DNA of 64,000 nucleotides from Pseudophaeobacter sp. (GCA_027019165.1 JALUXC010000024.1:601724-665723); one strand, 5' to 3'. Shown: positions 25,408 through 34,802, counted from the first letter of the stretch. Notes: generated by a model from the sequence alone, not told the origin. Numbers and translations are program-made.

Positions 25408-28350
25408 TCAGTCGCCCTGTTTCAGCCCCATCAGCGCCGCGGCGAAGGGGTTGTCGGGATCGATCTGCTTTTCCTTCTTGGGCGGACGGGCCGAATAGGT
25501 CTTGCCACCCTGCTGCTGAGGGCGTGAGCCCTTCTTGCCGCCGGGTTTGCCCTGACCGCCCTTGGCGCCGCGTGGTTTGCCCTTGCCGCCGCCTGCTCCG
25601 CCCCGGGCATCTTGCCCCCGGCGCTGACCGCGGTTACCGCCCTGCTGACGCGCGCGACCGCCCCAGGTAAAGGTGTAAAAGACCTCGATTTCCGGCGCGT
25701 CAACAGCGGTATCCGCCGCCGCTCCGGTCGGGGTCTCGTTCTCGGCCACCTCGGAAACAGCTTCTGCGGCTTCAGCTTCGGGTGCTGTTTCGGCGACAGG
25801 CGCAACGCCCGCGTCCTCAATGGCAACCGCTTCAGGTACGACATCGGCCGCAGCCACTTCCCCTTCGCCCGCCGGAGCGGCCGCAGGCGTATTCTCTGCT
25901 TCGGCGGCGGCGTCCATCACGGGCTGACCTTCCGCGGGCGTGCCGGTCTCGGCCACCACCGCATCCACGGGCTTCACCTTTTCGCGCTCGCCCTTTTCGG
26001 CGCGGTAGCCAAGGCCCTGCATCAGATCGGCAAATTGCTCCAGCGTCATGCCGGTGATCGACAGCATGTCGGGCTTGGCTTCAAAGCCGCCCCGGCTGTC
26101 CTCGGCGCGCAGCATGTCGGCCAGACGCTCCAGCATGTCGACGCGGATCATCCGCTCACCCGCAGCGCGGTAACCGGACATGGTGTCATAGCCTTCGGGC
26201 GCATCCTTGAGGGTCGGCACGGTGACCAGCCCCGGAGGCGGCGCTTCAGGGAATTCCTGCAGACCGTTTGCAAGCGACCACAGCACCAGACGCAGGCGCG
26301 TCGGAGCCGGTTTCAGCAGCAGCGGCATGAAGATGGTGAACTGACCGAACCGCAGGCCATGCTTGCGCAGCGCGCCGCGCGCATCCTGATCGAGATCCTT
26401 GACCTCCTGCGCGACGCTGTGACGGGGCAAAAGGCCCAGCGCCTCGACCATGCGAAAGGCAAAGCCGCGCGCCAGACCGTTCAGCTCTTCATCCTTTTGC
26501 AGGTTCAAAAGCGGCTCGAACAGAGCCTGGATCTTGCGGCTGATGAAATGCTGCAGGCGGCGTTCGACCTTTTGAGCGACTTCGACACCGGCCGCATCAT
26601 CCACAAAAACCTGCACGCCCGGCGTGAGCGGATCCGCCCCGGCAACCAATTTGCCCACCGCGCTGTCGCCCCACATGAGGCCGCCCTGTTCGGTAAAATC
26701 AATTTCGGTATCGGGTGCGTTGTAGAACCGGTCTGCCCGCAGATGAAAATGCGGCACCAGCGCCTGCATGGACGCCGATTTCAGCGCCTTTGCCTCGGCA
26801 CCTTCTGCACCCTTGTCCGGCGAGAATCGGAACCCTTCGAGCCGTCCGACGAATTCGCCTTCGACGGTCACTTCACCCTTGTCATTCACTTCGGCCAAAA
26901 GGGCCTCCTTCTGTTTGAGCCGGCGCAAAAGCACGGATGTGCGCCGGTCCACAAATTTTTCAGTCAGCCGCTCGTGCAGTGCGTCCGACAGCCTGTCTTC
27001 TACAGCGCGCGTGTGCTCGCGCCAATGACTTTCATCACGCAGCCAGCCTTTCCTTTGGGCCACGTAGGTCCATGTGCGGATAAATGCCAGCCGTTTGGAC
27101 AAAACGTCAATGTTTCCGTCCGTGCGATCAATCCTTTTGATCTGTCGCGCCATCCAATCATCGGGCACAACGCCGCCGCCATGGAGGTGATCGAAAATCC
27201 CCCGCAAAAGCGACGCATGTTCCGTGTGGCTGATACCGCGAAAATCGGGGATTCGGCAGACATCCCAGAGCAGCCGCACCGAATGGGCGTTGGTGGTGCG
27301 CGCCAGGATCTCCGGGTCTTGCGACAGGGATTTGAGCGCCATCAGGTCATCCGCCTCGCGGGCCTTGATCAGCACCTCATCGTCAGGGCTGGCCTCCAGC
27401 GAGCGGATCAGCGCCTCGACCGTGCCGAACTGCAGCGCCGCAGAGCGCCAGTTGAGTTTCTTAAGCGGCGTGAAGCGATGTTCCATGATCGCCTGCGCCG
27501 TTCCGTCATCCAGCGGGCGGGCATCGCCAGTGACGCCGAACGATCCATGACTCATCCCCCGCCCGGCGCGCCCTGCGATTTGCGCCAGTTCATTGGGGGC
27601 AAGGGGCCGCATCCGGCGCCCGTCGAATTTGGAGGTCGAGGCAAAGGCGACGTGGTCGATATCAAGATTCAGCCCCATGCCAATCGCATCTGTGGCCACG
27701 AGGTAGTCAACTTCGCCGTTCTGATAGAGCTCCACCTGGGCATTCCGCGTGCGCGGGCTGAGCGCGCCCATGACCACCGCAGCGCCGCCCTTCTGACGGC
27801 GGATCAGCTCGGCGATGGCATAGACATTATCCACCGAAAACCCGACGATGGCCGTGCGCGGCGGCATCCGACTGATCTTTTTCGATCCCGCATAGACCAG
27901 ATCCGACATGCGCTCACGCCGGACGAACTCCACCCCGGGAACAAGCGCTTTGATCGGACCACGCATGGTATCGGCACCCAGAAACAGCGTCTCATGGGTG
28001 CCGCGCGCGCGCAGCAGACGGTCGGTAAAGACATGGCCCCGTTCGGGGTCGGCGCAAAGCTGGATCTCGTCCACCGCCAGGAAGTCGCAGCCCATGCCTT
28101 CGGGCATGGCCTCGACCGTGCAGATCCAGTATTGCGCGCGGGGCGGCACGATACGCTCTTCGCCGGTGACCAGCGCCACCACAGAGGGGCCGCGCGCCGC
28201 GACAACCTTGTCATAGACCTCACGTGCCAAAAGGCGCAGCGGAAAGCCCATGATGCCGGTGCGATAGCCCAGCATCCTGTCGATTGCATAGTGGGTTTTG
28301 CCTGTGTTGGTCGGGCCAAGAACGGCCACAACCCGTGATACGTTTGCCAT
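25408..28350 (-). CDS. SUV3-like DExH RNA/DNA helicase with RG-rich tail
   Basis: A superfamily 2 helicase of about 980 residues, of the bacterial branch related to mitochondrial SUV3. Motif I is GPTNTGKTHYAIDRML near residue 13, motif II is VDEIQLCADPERG near 95, and the motif V-VI region reads ATDAIGMGLNLDIDHV ... QIAGRAGRG. The middle third holds the helical SUV3-type domains. The last 170 residues are acidic Ala/Glu-rich and then an RG/GGK-rich basic tail, typical of unstructured RNA-binding extensions. Start: ATG 28350, three codons inside the longest frame. It sits between a TPR gene and an S4 gene, suggesting RNA or ribosome metabolism. A 908-codon antisense frame across it is an artefact of base composition. 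Confidence 0.9.
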   Translation of the reverse strand: MANVSRVVAVLGPTNTGKTHYAIDRMLGYRTGIMGFPLRLLAREVYDKVVAARGPSVVALVTGEERIVPPRAQYWICTVEAMPEGMGCDFLAVDEIQLCADPERGHVFTDRLLRARGTHETLFLGADTMRGPIKALVPGVEFVRRERMSDLVYAGSKKISRMPPRTAIVGFSVDNVYAIAELIRRQKGGAAVVMGALSPRTRNAQVELYQNGEVDYLVATDAIGMGLNLDIDHVAFASTSKFDGRRMRPLAPNELAQIAGRAGRGMSHGSFGVTGDARPLDDGTAQAIMEHRFTPLKKLNWRSAALQFGTVEALIRSLEASPDDEVLIKAREADDLMALKSLSQDPEILARTTNAHSVRLLWDVCRIPDFRGISHTEHASLLRGIFDHLHGGGVVPDDWMARQIKRIDRTDGNIDVLSKRLAFIRTWTYVAQRKGWLRDESHWREHTRAVEDRLSDALHERLTEKFVDRRTSVLLRRLKQKEALLAEVNDKGEVTVEGEFVGRLEGFRFSPDKGAEGAEAKALKSASMQALVPHFHLRADRFYNAPDTEIDFTEQGGLMWGDSAVGKLVAGADPLTPGVQVFVDDAAGVEVAQKVERRLQHFISRKIQALFEPLLNLQKDEELNGLARGFAFRMVEALGLLPRHSVAQEVKDLDQDARGALRKHGLRFGQFTIFMPLLLKPAPTRLRLVLWSLANGLQEFPEAPPPGLVTVPTLKDAPEGYDTMSGYRAAGERMIRVDMLERLADMLRAEDSRGGFEAKPDMLSITGMTLEQFADLMQGLGYRAEKGEREKVKPVDAVVAETGTPAEGQPVMDAAAEAENTPAAAPAGEGEVAAADVVPEAVAIEDAGVAPVAETAPEAEAAEAVSEVAENETPTGAAADTAVDAPEIEVFYTFTWGGRARQQGGNRGQRRGQDARGGAGGGKGKPRGAKGGQGKPGGKKGSRPQQQGGKTYSARPPKKEKQIDPDNPFAAALMGLKQGD

Positions 28351-28370
28351 AAGAGCCACCCCGGCGGGGC

Positions 28371-28946
28371 CTATAGTTCCTTGCCTTCGACCAGGGGCGC
28401 CAAACGGTCGAGCGCCTTGGTTACTTCCTCGTGATTGGGATGTATAGCCTTGGCGCGCAAATAGGCTTCATAGGCGTTTTTCGGATCGCGGAACTGTTCA
28501 AAGATCGTGCCCAGCGCAAATATCGCATCATAGTCATTGGGGTTGAGCGCCAGCGCATGCTCCAGATCGGCCACAGAGGGGCCATAAAGCCCCGCCACGA
28601 AATATGCGCGGGCGCGTTCATACCAGCCGCGCGCGAATCCCGGCGCGTGGTCGGTGAGGGCCGTGAGATGCTCAATCGCGACCGAGGTCTCGCCCCGCTC
28701 AAGCGCTTGAATGCCCCGTTTCAGCAACAGATCCATCGCGGGCGATCCGCTTTTGCCCCAAAGGGCCTGCAGCTCCCGCTCGATGGCATTGGCATCCAAC
28801 GGATCGGCCTGGGACAGCTCGCTTAGCAGTTCCGCCTCATTCGGAGGCGTCGCACCCTGCGCCGAAGCCACCGAAGGCAGGGAAAACGTGACTGTCAGCG
28901 CCGTTGCCGCCACGATAGCTTTGAGGTTCAGAACATTTGCAATCAT
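28371..28946 (-). CDS. exported tetratricopeptide-repeat protein
   Basis: A 191-residue protein. It has an N-terminal signal peptide (hydrophobic AIVAATALTVTFSLP, cleavage near ASA-Q at residue 29). It then has TPR-like helices around residues 75-180: AIEHLTALTDHAPGFARGWYERARAYF, DLEHALALNPNDYDAIFALGTIFEQ and a third unit reaching AIHPNHEEV. It is probably a periplasmic protein-interaction scaffold. Its stop is about 20 bases upstream of the helicase start on the same strand, so it may lead that operon. No specific partner can be named. Confidence 0.88.
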   Translation of the reverse strand: MIANVLNLKAIVAATALTVTFSLPSVASAQGATPPNEAELLSELSQADPLDANAIERELQALWGKSGSPAMDLLLKRGIQALERGETSVAIEHLTALTDHAPGFARGWYERARAYFVAGLYGPSVADLEHALALNPNDYDAIFALGTIFEQFRDPKNAYEAYLRAKAIHPNHEEVTKALDRLAPLVEGKEL

Positions 28947-29045
28947 GATAGGTCAATGTAACCCAAGGCAACGTATTTACCAGTGGCGTAGACAAAAGCT
29001 TCACACAAAAATGCGATGCCCCTGCAAATGAGCGAGGAATGACCG

Positions 29046-29336
29046 ATGAGCGATACCCTGACACAAGCCGCCGAAGCGCTGAACGAAAAGCTGGACGCAG
29101 GCGGATTTGACGGCAGCGCCAAGTTCCAGATCGAAGACATGGGCGCAATCGTGCTGGACAGCGACGGCGTGCGCGTCAGCGACGAAGACGCGGACGTGAC
29201 CATGTCGGCAGACGTGGAAACCTTTCAGGCGATCCTCTCTGGTGAGCTGAACCCCACCGCAGCCTTTATGTCCGGCAAGCTGACTGTGGACGGCGATATG
29301 GGCACCGCAATGAAGCTGGCCTCGGCCCTGGCGTGA
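29046..29336 (+). CDS. SCP2 sterol-binding-fold protein
   Basis: A small acidic 96-residue protein made essentially of one SCP2 domain: FDGSAKFQIEDMGAIVLDSDGVRVSDEDADVTMSADVE and the hallmark GELNPTAAFMSGKLTVDGDMGTAMKLASAL near the C terminus. Such bacterial stand-alone SCP2 proteins are thought to bind lipids or acyl-CoA. The ATG follows GAGGAA at good spacing. It is 55 bases upstream of an alpha/beta hydrolase of the lysophospholipase type on the same strand, which fits a lipid-related pair. Confidence 0.93.
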   Translation: MSDTLTQAAEALNEKLDAGGFDGSAKFQIEDMGAIVLDSDGVRVSDEDADVTMSADVETFQAILSGELNPTAAFMSGKLTVDGDMGTAMKLASALA

Positions 29337-29391
29337 TCGCTTCCCCCCAAACTCCGGCCCCAGCCACAGGGCCGACCAAAGGAGATCCCTG

Positions 29392-30351
29392 ATGGAGCTG
29401 ACCCCTGCCCCGTACTTCGGTGAAATCGCTGACGGACCAGAGGGGGGAGCAGCACATTGGGTCTCTTGTGAAGATGGCCTGCGCATTCGCGTGGGCCATT
29501 GGCTGCCAAAGGATACGGCACGCGAGGCGATCAAGGGCACCGTCCTCATTTTTCCCGGCCGCACCGAATATGTCGAGAAATACGGGCCCGCGGCGATTGA
29601 CCTGGGCAAGCGCGGCTTTGCCAGCCTGGCGGTTGACTGGCGCGGTCAGGGCATTGCGGACCGCATGCTGGACGACCGCCTTCTGGGCCACGTGGATCAC
29701 TTCCCCGATTTCCAGCGCGATGTGCGCGGGGTCGTGAAACTGGCCGAGGCGCTGGATCTGCCCAAACCCTGGTTCCTGCTGGCGCATTCCATGGGCGGCG
29801 CCATCGGCCTGCGCGCTCTCATAGAAGGTCTGCCGGTCAAAGCCTGCGCCTTTACCGGGCCGATGTGGGGCATTCAGATCCCCGCCCCCATGAAGCCCGT
29901 GGCCCATGTGCTGGGCGCGCTGGCACCCATCCTTGGCTTTAGCGCCATGCGTGCGCCCACAACCACCAAGGTGCACTATGTTCAGACCGCCCCCTATGAG
30001 GGCAACACCCTGACCAATGACGCCGATATGTACCGCTTCATGCAGGAGCAACTGGAAGCCCAGCCCGATCTGACGCTTGGCGGCCCCACCGTGCATTGGC
30101 TTAGCGAAAGCCTGAAAGAATGCGCGCGCCTTGCTGCCCTGCCCTCTCCGGCGCTGCCCTGCATCACCTTCCTTGGCAGTGACGAGCAGATCGTGAACAC
30201 GGCCGCAGTCCACCAGCGCATGCGCCGCTGGCCGGGCGGCGAGCTGGATCTGGTGCAGGGCGCCCAGCACGAGGTGGTGATGGAAGGCCCCGCCATCCGT
30301 CAGCACACCTTTGACCGCATGTGCGCCCTCTTCGATCAATACCGAGGCTAA
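29392..30351 (+). CDS. alpha/beta hydrolase (lysophospholipase-like, PldB type)
   Basis: A 319-residue serine hydrolase. The nucleophile elbow LAHSMGGAIGLR puts Ser near residue 133. The acid is probably in FLGSDEQIVN and the His in GAQHEVVME near residue 285, in the expected order. The N-terminal oxyanion region reads VLIFPGRTEYVEKYG, typical of the PldB/monoacylglycerol lipase-like group. The ATG has AAAGGAGA upstream. It is likely co-transcribed with the SCP2 gene. A 968-codon antisense frame crosses this gene and pepF but shows no protein-like features. Confidence 0.92.
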   Translation: MELTPAPYFGEIADGPEGGAAHWVSCEDGLRIRVGHWLPKDTAREAIKGTVLIFPGRTEYVEKYGPAAIDLGKRGFASLAVDWRGQGIADRMLDDRLLGHVDHFPDFQRDVRGVVKLAEALDLPKPWFLLAHSMGGAIGLRALIEGLPVKACAFTGPMWGIQIPAPMKPVAHVLGALAPILGFSAMRAPTTTKVHYVQTAPYEGNTLTNDADMYRFMQEQLEAQPDLTLGGPTVHWLSESLKECARLAALPSPALPCITFLGSDEQIVNTAAVHQRMRRWPGGELDLVQGAQHEVVMEGPAIRQHTFDRMCALFDQYRG

Positions 30352-30462
30352 GTGCCCCCCCGGCGCTGATCGCTTGTGATCCCGCGCAGGGCTGCTTAGA
30401 TGTTTGGCAAATGGCGCAGCCCCTGCGCACCCTCTTTCCACATGACCCTTCAAGGAGGCCCC

Positions 30463-32283
30463 ATGTTCCAACTCCCCTTCCCCCTTCGCGATGCGAATGC
30501 AGGCTCCGGCCCCGAAAGCCTCGGCAATCTGCCCGAGTGGGATCTGACCGATCTCTACGCCGCCGTCGATGCGCCGGAACTCACCCGCGATCTGGACTGG
30601 CTGGAGCAGGAATGCAGCGCCTTTGCCGCCGACTATGAAGGCAAACTCGCCGATCTGGATGCCGCTGGCCTGCTGACCTGCGTCTTGCGCAACGAAAAGA
30701 TCAACGCCATCGCAGGCCGCGTCATGTCCTTTGCAGGCCTGCGCTATTACCAGCTGACGACCGATGCCGAGCGGGCCAAGTTCCTGTCGGATTGCCAGGA
30801 AAAGGTCACCGTTTTCACCACACCGCTGGTCTTCTTCACACTTGAGATCAACCGGATCGAAGACGATGCGCTGAAAGCGCTCTTTGCCGAGAACGCCGAT
30901 CTGGCCCGCTATGAACCCGTCTTCCGCCGCATCCGCGCGATGAAACCCTACCAACTGTCGGATGAGTTGGAGAAGTTTCTGCATGATCTGGGTGTTGTCG
31001 GCGATGCCTGGGAAAAGCTGTTCGATGAAACCATCGCTGGGCTCACCTTCACCGTGGAAGGTGAAGAGATGAACATCGAAGGCACGCTGAATTTCCTGAC
31101 CGACCCGAACCGCAGCAAACGCGAGGCCGCTGCGCGTGAACTGGCGCGTGTTTTTGCCGAGAACATCAAGATCTTTGCCCGCGTGCACAACACGCAAGCC
31201 AAGGAAAAGGAAATTCTGGATCGCTGGCGCGGCATGCCTTCGGCGCAGATGGGGCGGCACCTGTCCAATGACGTGGAACCCGAGGTGGTCGAAGCCCTGC
31301 GCGAGGCGGTTGTCGCCGCCTACCCAAAGCTGTCGCACCGCTACTATGAGCTGAAGCGCAAGTGGCTGGGTCTGGACCGGATGCAGGTCTGGGACCGCAA
31401 CGCCCCCCTGCCGATGGAAGTCACCCGCACCGTGGGCTGGGATGAGGCCCGCGATATTGTGATGGAGGCCTATGGGGCTTTTGATCCGCGCATGGCGGAT
31501 CTCGCCGATCCCTTCTTCACCAAGGGCTGGATCGACGCGGGCGTGAAACCCGGCAAGGCACCCGGCGCCTTTGCCCACCCCACCGTCACCGAGGTGCACC
31601 CTTACGTAATGCTCAATTACCTGGGAAAACCACGCGATGTGATGACCCTGGCGCATGAGTTGGGGCACGGTGTGCATCAGGTGTTGGCCGCCGATCAGGG
31701 CGAAATGCTCTCCTCCACCCCGCTGACGCTGGCCGAAACCGCATCCGTCTTTGGCGAAATGCTGACCTTCCGCAAGATGCTGGAAAAGGCCAAGGACAAG
31801 AACGAGCGCCGCGTTCTTCTGGCGGGCAAGGTCGAGGACATGATCAACACGGTCGTGCGCCAGATCGCGTTCTACGATTTTGAATGCAAACTGCACGAAG
31901 CCCGCCGCAGCGGAGAGCTGACACCTGATGACATCAATGCGCTCTGGATGTCGGTGCAGGCCGAATCCCTCGGCGAAGCCTTTGATTTCATGGAAGGGTA
32001 CGAGACCTTCTGGGCCTATATCCCGCATTTCGTCCACTCCCCCTTCTACGTCTACGCCTATGCATTCGGCGACGGTCTGGTGAACGCGCTCTACTCGGTT
32101 TACGAGGAAAACCCCGGGGGCTTTCAGGAGAAGTATTTCGACATGCTGAAAGCCGGCGGCTCCAAGCACCACAAGGAGCTTCTGGCCCCCTTCGGCCTTG
32201 ATGCCTCGGACCCCAAATTCTGGGACAAGGGCCTGTCGATGATCTCTGGCATGATCGACGAACTGGAAGCGATGGAGGGTTGA
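30463..32283 (+). CDS. pepF: M3-family oligoendopeptidase F
   Basis: A cytoplasmic zinc metallopeptidase cleaving short oligopeptides; 606 residues, normal for PepF. The HExxH motif is HELGHGVHQ near residue 397. The third ligand Glu follows in ETASVFGEML about 28 residues later. Other family signatures are the N-terminal LPEWDLTDLY and the late YEETFWAYIPHFVHSPFYVYAYAFG-type region with the substrate-positioning His/Tyr. The ATG at 30463 is chosen because AAGGAGG precedes it and the upstream extension is not conserved. It is followed by a perfect hairpin at 32293-32321. Confidence 0.95.
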   Translation: MFQLPFPLRDANAGSGPESLGNLPEWDLTDLYAAVDAPELTRDLDWLEQECSAFAADYEGKLADLDAAGLLTCVLRNEKINAIAGRVMSFAGLRYYQLTTDAERAKFLSDCQEKVTVFTTPLVFFTLEINRIEDDALKALFAENADLARYEPVFRRIRAMKPYQLSDELEKFLHDLGVVGDAWEKLFDETIAGLTFTVEGEEMNIEGTLNFLTDPNRSKREAAARELARVFAENIKIFARVHNTQAKEKEILDRWRGMPSAQMGRHLSNDVEPEVVEALREAVVAAYPKLSHRYYELKRKWLGLDRMQVWDRNAPLPMEVTRTVGWDEARDIVMEAYGAFDPRMADLADPFFTKGWIDAGVKPGKAPGAFAHPTVTEVHPYVMLNYLGKPRDVMTLAHELGHGVHQVLAADQGEMLSSTPLTLAETASVFGEMLTFRKMLEKAKDKNERRVLLAGKVEDMINTVVRQIAFYDFECKLHEARRSGELTPDDINALWMSVQAESLGEAFDFMEGYETFWAYIPHFVHSPFYVYAYAFGDGLVNALYSVYEENPGGFQEKYFDMLKAGGSKHHKELLAPFGLDASDPKFWDKGLSMISGMIDELEAMEG

Positions 32284-32292
32284 TCCATCGCG

Positions 32293-32321
32293 TCAGGCGA
32301 GTCGGCCTTGCACTCGCCTGA
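32293..32321 (+). terminator. hairpin downstream of pepF
   Basis: A perfect 10-bp inverted repeat TCAGGCGAGT / ACTCGCCTGA with a 9-base loop, nine bases after the pepF stop. There is no T run, so it may stabilise the 3' end or act with Rho rather than terminate intrinsically. A second small hairpin (CTTCCG...CGGAAG) follows. Confidence 0.5.
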
Positions 32322-32465
32322 TCTTCCGCTACACGGAAGAAGCCGCCATTCGCCGCGCCTGAACCCGTCAGCATACCGCCCATAGCCCGCTATGCGGACT
32401 TTGCCGTGTTTGGATTGCGGTCTTTGAGCGTCTGCTTCCACGGTGTCTAAGCCGTGCTGGTCCGA

Positions 32466-32783
32466 CTAGGACAGGCTGCTTTCAATGAGTTTCCAGACTA
32501 CTGCAATCGCCAACACCGAAACGAACCCCACAGGAACGGCGATCCAGTGATAAAAGCCTATCCTTGCCAGCTTTATGTGTGGGGCACGCAAGGGATCATC
32601 GGGTTTGCGTCGATAAGCAGAGCGGAGGTTGTGCGTATTCAGGTTGAGTTTTTGCCCACTGGCTCGCAAATCCGCGTATTCGTCGCGCTCGGTGTAGCGC
32701 CAAAAGGAAAACATTACCGCAGGTATGACCAAGGCTGCTGCTGTATTTATTAGGAAATCCAATCGGTCTATCCTCGGAAGCAA
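32466..32783 (-). CDS. small two-helix membrane protein, unknown
   Basis: A 105-codon frame from a TTG, just after an in-frame TAG. It has two hydrophobic segments (FLINTAAALVIPAVMFSFW near residues 10-28 and WIAVPVGFVSVLAIAVVW near 80-97) separated by a basic loop (YRRKPDDPLRAPHIKL). The layout looks like a genuine small membrane protein, but I recognise no family and there is no strong ribosome-binding site. The surrounding DNA (32.4-33.0 kb) is clearly poorer in GC than its neighbours, a sign of acquired sequence. Confidence 0.5.
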   Translation of the reverse strand: MLPRIDRLDFLINTAAALVIPAVMFSFWRYTERDEYADLRASGQKLNLNTHNLRSAYRRKPDDPLRAPHIKLARIGFYHWIAVPVGFVSVLAIAVVWKLIESSLS

Positions 32784-32978
32784 CGTTTTCTATAGGCGGG
32801 CTATCACATTAGGTTTTTCCATTCTTTTGGAAAGCTGCCGTTTGTACAAGTTGCAGCATCCGTCAAAGTGGGCTCAAATCTGCCGTTTTCCGCACTGCAA
32901 TAAATTCCTTGGCCAGATGAAGGCTACACGGACAAAGCAGTCGCTCAACTTCAACAGAGGAACGACCGCTCAATGCCT

Positions 32979-33383
32979 CTAGGCTTGCGCTGCATTCGGA
33001 TCAGTGACGGTCTCTACAACACGTTCGAGGTGCCAGATTTTGGCAACGATCTGCCAGCCATCCTCTCCTTTGACAAAGGCAAGGTGATCAACAAAGACAT
33101 TTTTGTGGGCGCGGATACGGATTTTGACTGTGGCGTTTATCGGCGACAGATAGTCAATCATCAGGATTTCGGCCTCTCGCGCTTGTCCAACGCTTGCTGG
33201 AGAGATACGGGTGCCGACGTCCTGCACGAAACTGTCGATGGGCTCAGCAAACACAGTGCCCTTGTCCGCGTCAAACAGACTGGATTTTGGGTGGAACACC
33301 GCGTTCAACTTGTCGGTGCTGCATTCATGGATACCGTCCAAATATGTTTCAACGGCATTGATCAGATCGTTGGGTGAAGTCAC
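32979..33383 (-). CDS. NTF2-like / lumazine-binding-like small protein
   Basis: A 134-residue NTF2-fold protein: LINAVETYLDGIHECSTDKLNAVFHP at the N terminus, the cone-shaped strand pattern AEILMIDYLSPINATVKIRIRAH, and DHLAFVKGEDGWQIVAKIWH near the C terminus, as in the putative lumazine-binding/SnoaL-like families. Function cannot be set from sequence. The GTG start is supported by AGGAG. It is divergent (97 bp) from the FtrA-type AraC regulator, which may control it. Confidence 0.8.
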   Translation of the reverse strand: MTSPNDLINAVETYLDGIHECSTDKLNAVFHPKSSLFDADKGTVFAEPIDSFVQDVGTRISPASVGQAREAEILMIDYLSPINATVKIRIRAHKNVFVDHLAFVKGEDGWQIVAKIWHLERVVETVTDPNAAQA

Positions 33384-33480
33384 GGCGGGGTCTCCTGTTG
33401 CGTCGATAGCAAAGACTTGCCATTTCCAGGCGGATCACGATACTGGCGGAAAAGACAATATTCGGTCACATTCTGCCATC

Positions 33481-34479
33481 ATGCCAAAGTCCGCCACATC
33501 TCCTCTGGTTTGCGCCATCGCCTATGATGGCCTGTGCACCTTTGAATTCGGCATCGCTGTTGAACTGTTCGCCTTGCCACGTCCCGAGTTCGATCATTGG
33601 TATCGCTACGCGACCGTGAAGGCCGAGGCCGGGCCAATTCGCGGAACTGGTGGTATCACCATAGAAGCAGAGGCTGATTTGGATCTGCTCCTTCAGGCCA
33701 GCCTGATCATCGTTCCAGGTTGGCGGGGTGCCGAGACGCCAGTGCCTGCGGCACTCTGTGCAGCGTTGCAGTCGGCCTATTCGCGGGGCGCGAGAATTGC
33801 CTCTATCTGTTCCGGTGTGTTTGTGCTCGCCGCTGCGGGATTGCTGGACGGAAAAACCGCGACGACACATTGGCGCTACACTGACCTGCTGGCGCGGCGT
33901 TTTCCGAATGTGAAGGTCGACCCGGACGTTCTGTTTGTCGAAGGAGATGGCATCTACACCTCTGCCGGTTCCGCAGCCGGTCTTGATCTGGGGCTGCACA
34001 TCATCCGACAGGACTTTGGCGCACAGGCGGCGGCAAGCGTTGCCCGCCGGTTGGTTCTGCCAGCTCAAAGGGATGGCGGGCAACGCCAGTTTGTCCCCAG
34101 ACCAGAGCCGAAGACCCGCGTAGGCTCAAGCCTCGCGGCGCTGCAGGATTGTATTCGAACATCGATCGACGAGGACTGGCCTGTCGCCCGCATGGCCAGA
34201 CAGGCCGGAACAAGTGAGCGCACGCTGGCCCGCCGTTTCCAAGAGGAAACGGGGTCTACCCCCATGCTCTGGCTAAAGGCGGAACGCGTGTCCCGCGCGG
34301 CGGAACTTCTGGAAAACAGCAAAATGCCGCTCTGCGATGTCTGGGAGGCTTGCGGCTTTGGCTCAGCCGAGACCTTTCGCAGAGAATTTCGAAAAATGAT
34401 GGGGGTACCTCCCGTCAGGTACAGAGAACGAATGGGCGCTCCGAAATTGGATGCCAGCCACTCTGCAACTGCCGTCTAG
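33481..34479 (+). CDS. ftrA: GlxA/FtrA-family AraC-type regulator with DJ-1/PfpI domain
   Basis: A 332-residue regulator. The N-terminal class I glutamine-amidotransferase-like (DJ-1/PfpI) domain covers residues 10-170, with IASICSGVFVLAAAG near residues 103-117 carrying the nucleophile-position Cys. The C-terminal AraC double HTH is at about 220-310 (MARQAGTSERTLARRFQEETGSTPMLWL, then WEACGFGSAETFRREFRKMMGVPP). The ThxW segment ATTHWRYTDLLARRFP is characteristic of FtrA. The ATG at 33481 fits the conserved N terminus, although the frame is open upstream to 33211. The signal sensed is unknown. Confidence 0.9.
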   Translation: MPKSATSPLVCAIAYDGLCTFEFGIAVELFALPRPEFDHWYRYATVKAEAGPIRGTGGITIEAEADLDLLLQASLIIVPGWRGAETPVPAALCAALQSAYSRGARIASICSGVFVLAAAGLLDGKTATTHWRYTDLLARRFPNVKVDPDVLFVEGDGIYTSAGSAAGLDLGLHIIRQDFGAQAAASVARRLVLPAQRDGGQRQFVPRPEPKTRVGSSLAALQDCIRTSIDEDWPVARMARQAGTSERTLARRFQEETGSTPMLWLKAERVSRAAELLENSKMPLCDVWEACGFGSAETFRREFRKMMGVPPVRYRERMGAPKLDASHSATAV

Positions 34480-34532
34480 GGCGGGCACTGTCTTTCCCGA
34501 AATGGCCACAGAGCTGCCATCTGCCGCAACGC

Positions 34533-34802
34533 TCATTTTAGCTGACTGTCCTTCGATCCGCGCCGGTTGATGCCGCCGCGTTGCGCGCGTGCTCCGTCAC
34601 GCTCTTGCTGACAATCGATGCACAGCTTTACGCCCGGGCGGGCCAGGCGGCGTTGTTCTGGGATTTCCTCTTCGCATTCGGCGCAATGGGTCAGGCTTTC
34701 GCCGACAGGCTGTTTCTGCGCCTTGAGCCGCGCCAACTCGTCGCTGATCGAAGCTTCGATCTGCTCGCTCACCGCGCCGTCACGCGCCCATCCGCCTGCC
34801 AT
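34533..34802 (-). CDS. DksA/TraR-type C4 zinc-finger protein
   Basis: An 89-residue protein with one C4 zinc finger, CAECEEEIPEQRRLARPGVKLCIDCQ (CxxC...CxxC, residues about 40-66), after a helical segment (IEASISDELARLKAQKQPVG). The C terminus is basic. It is shorter than DksA and lacks its coiled coil, resembling YbiI/TraR-like small proteins that bind the RNA polymerase secondary channel. The ATG at 34802 follows AGGAGG closely. It is convergent with the FtrA gene. Confidence 0.88.
   Translation of the reverse strand: MAGGWARDGAVSEQIEASISDELARLKAQKQPVGESLTHCAECEEEIPEQRRLARPGVKLCIDCQQERDGARAQRGGINRRGSKDSQLK

Noticed and set aside
25612..28338. 908-codon plus-strand frame antisense to the SUV3-like helicase
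   Set aside because: The minus strand has all helicase motifs; the plus frame has none and is a composition artefact.
29266..32172. 968-codon minus-strand frame antisense to the alpha/beta hydrolase and pepF
   Set aside because: The plus-strand genes have complete catalytic motifs and ribosome-binding sites. The antisense frame is low in motif content and rich in His/Gln/Gly, as is typical of antisense frames in GC-rich DNA.
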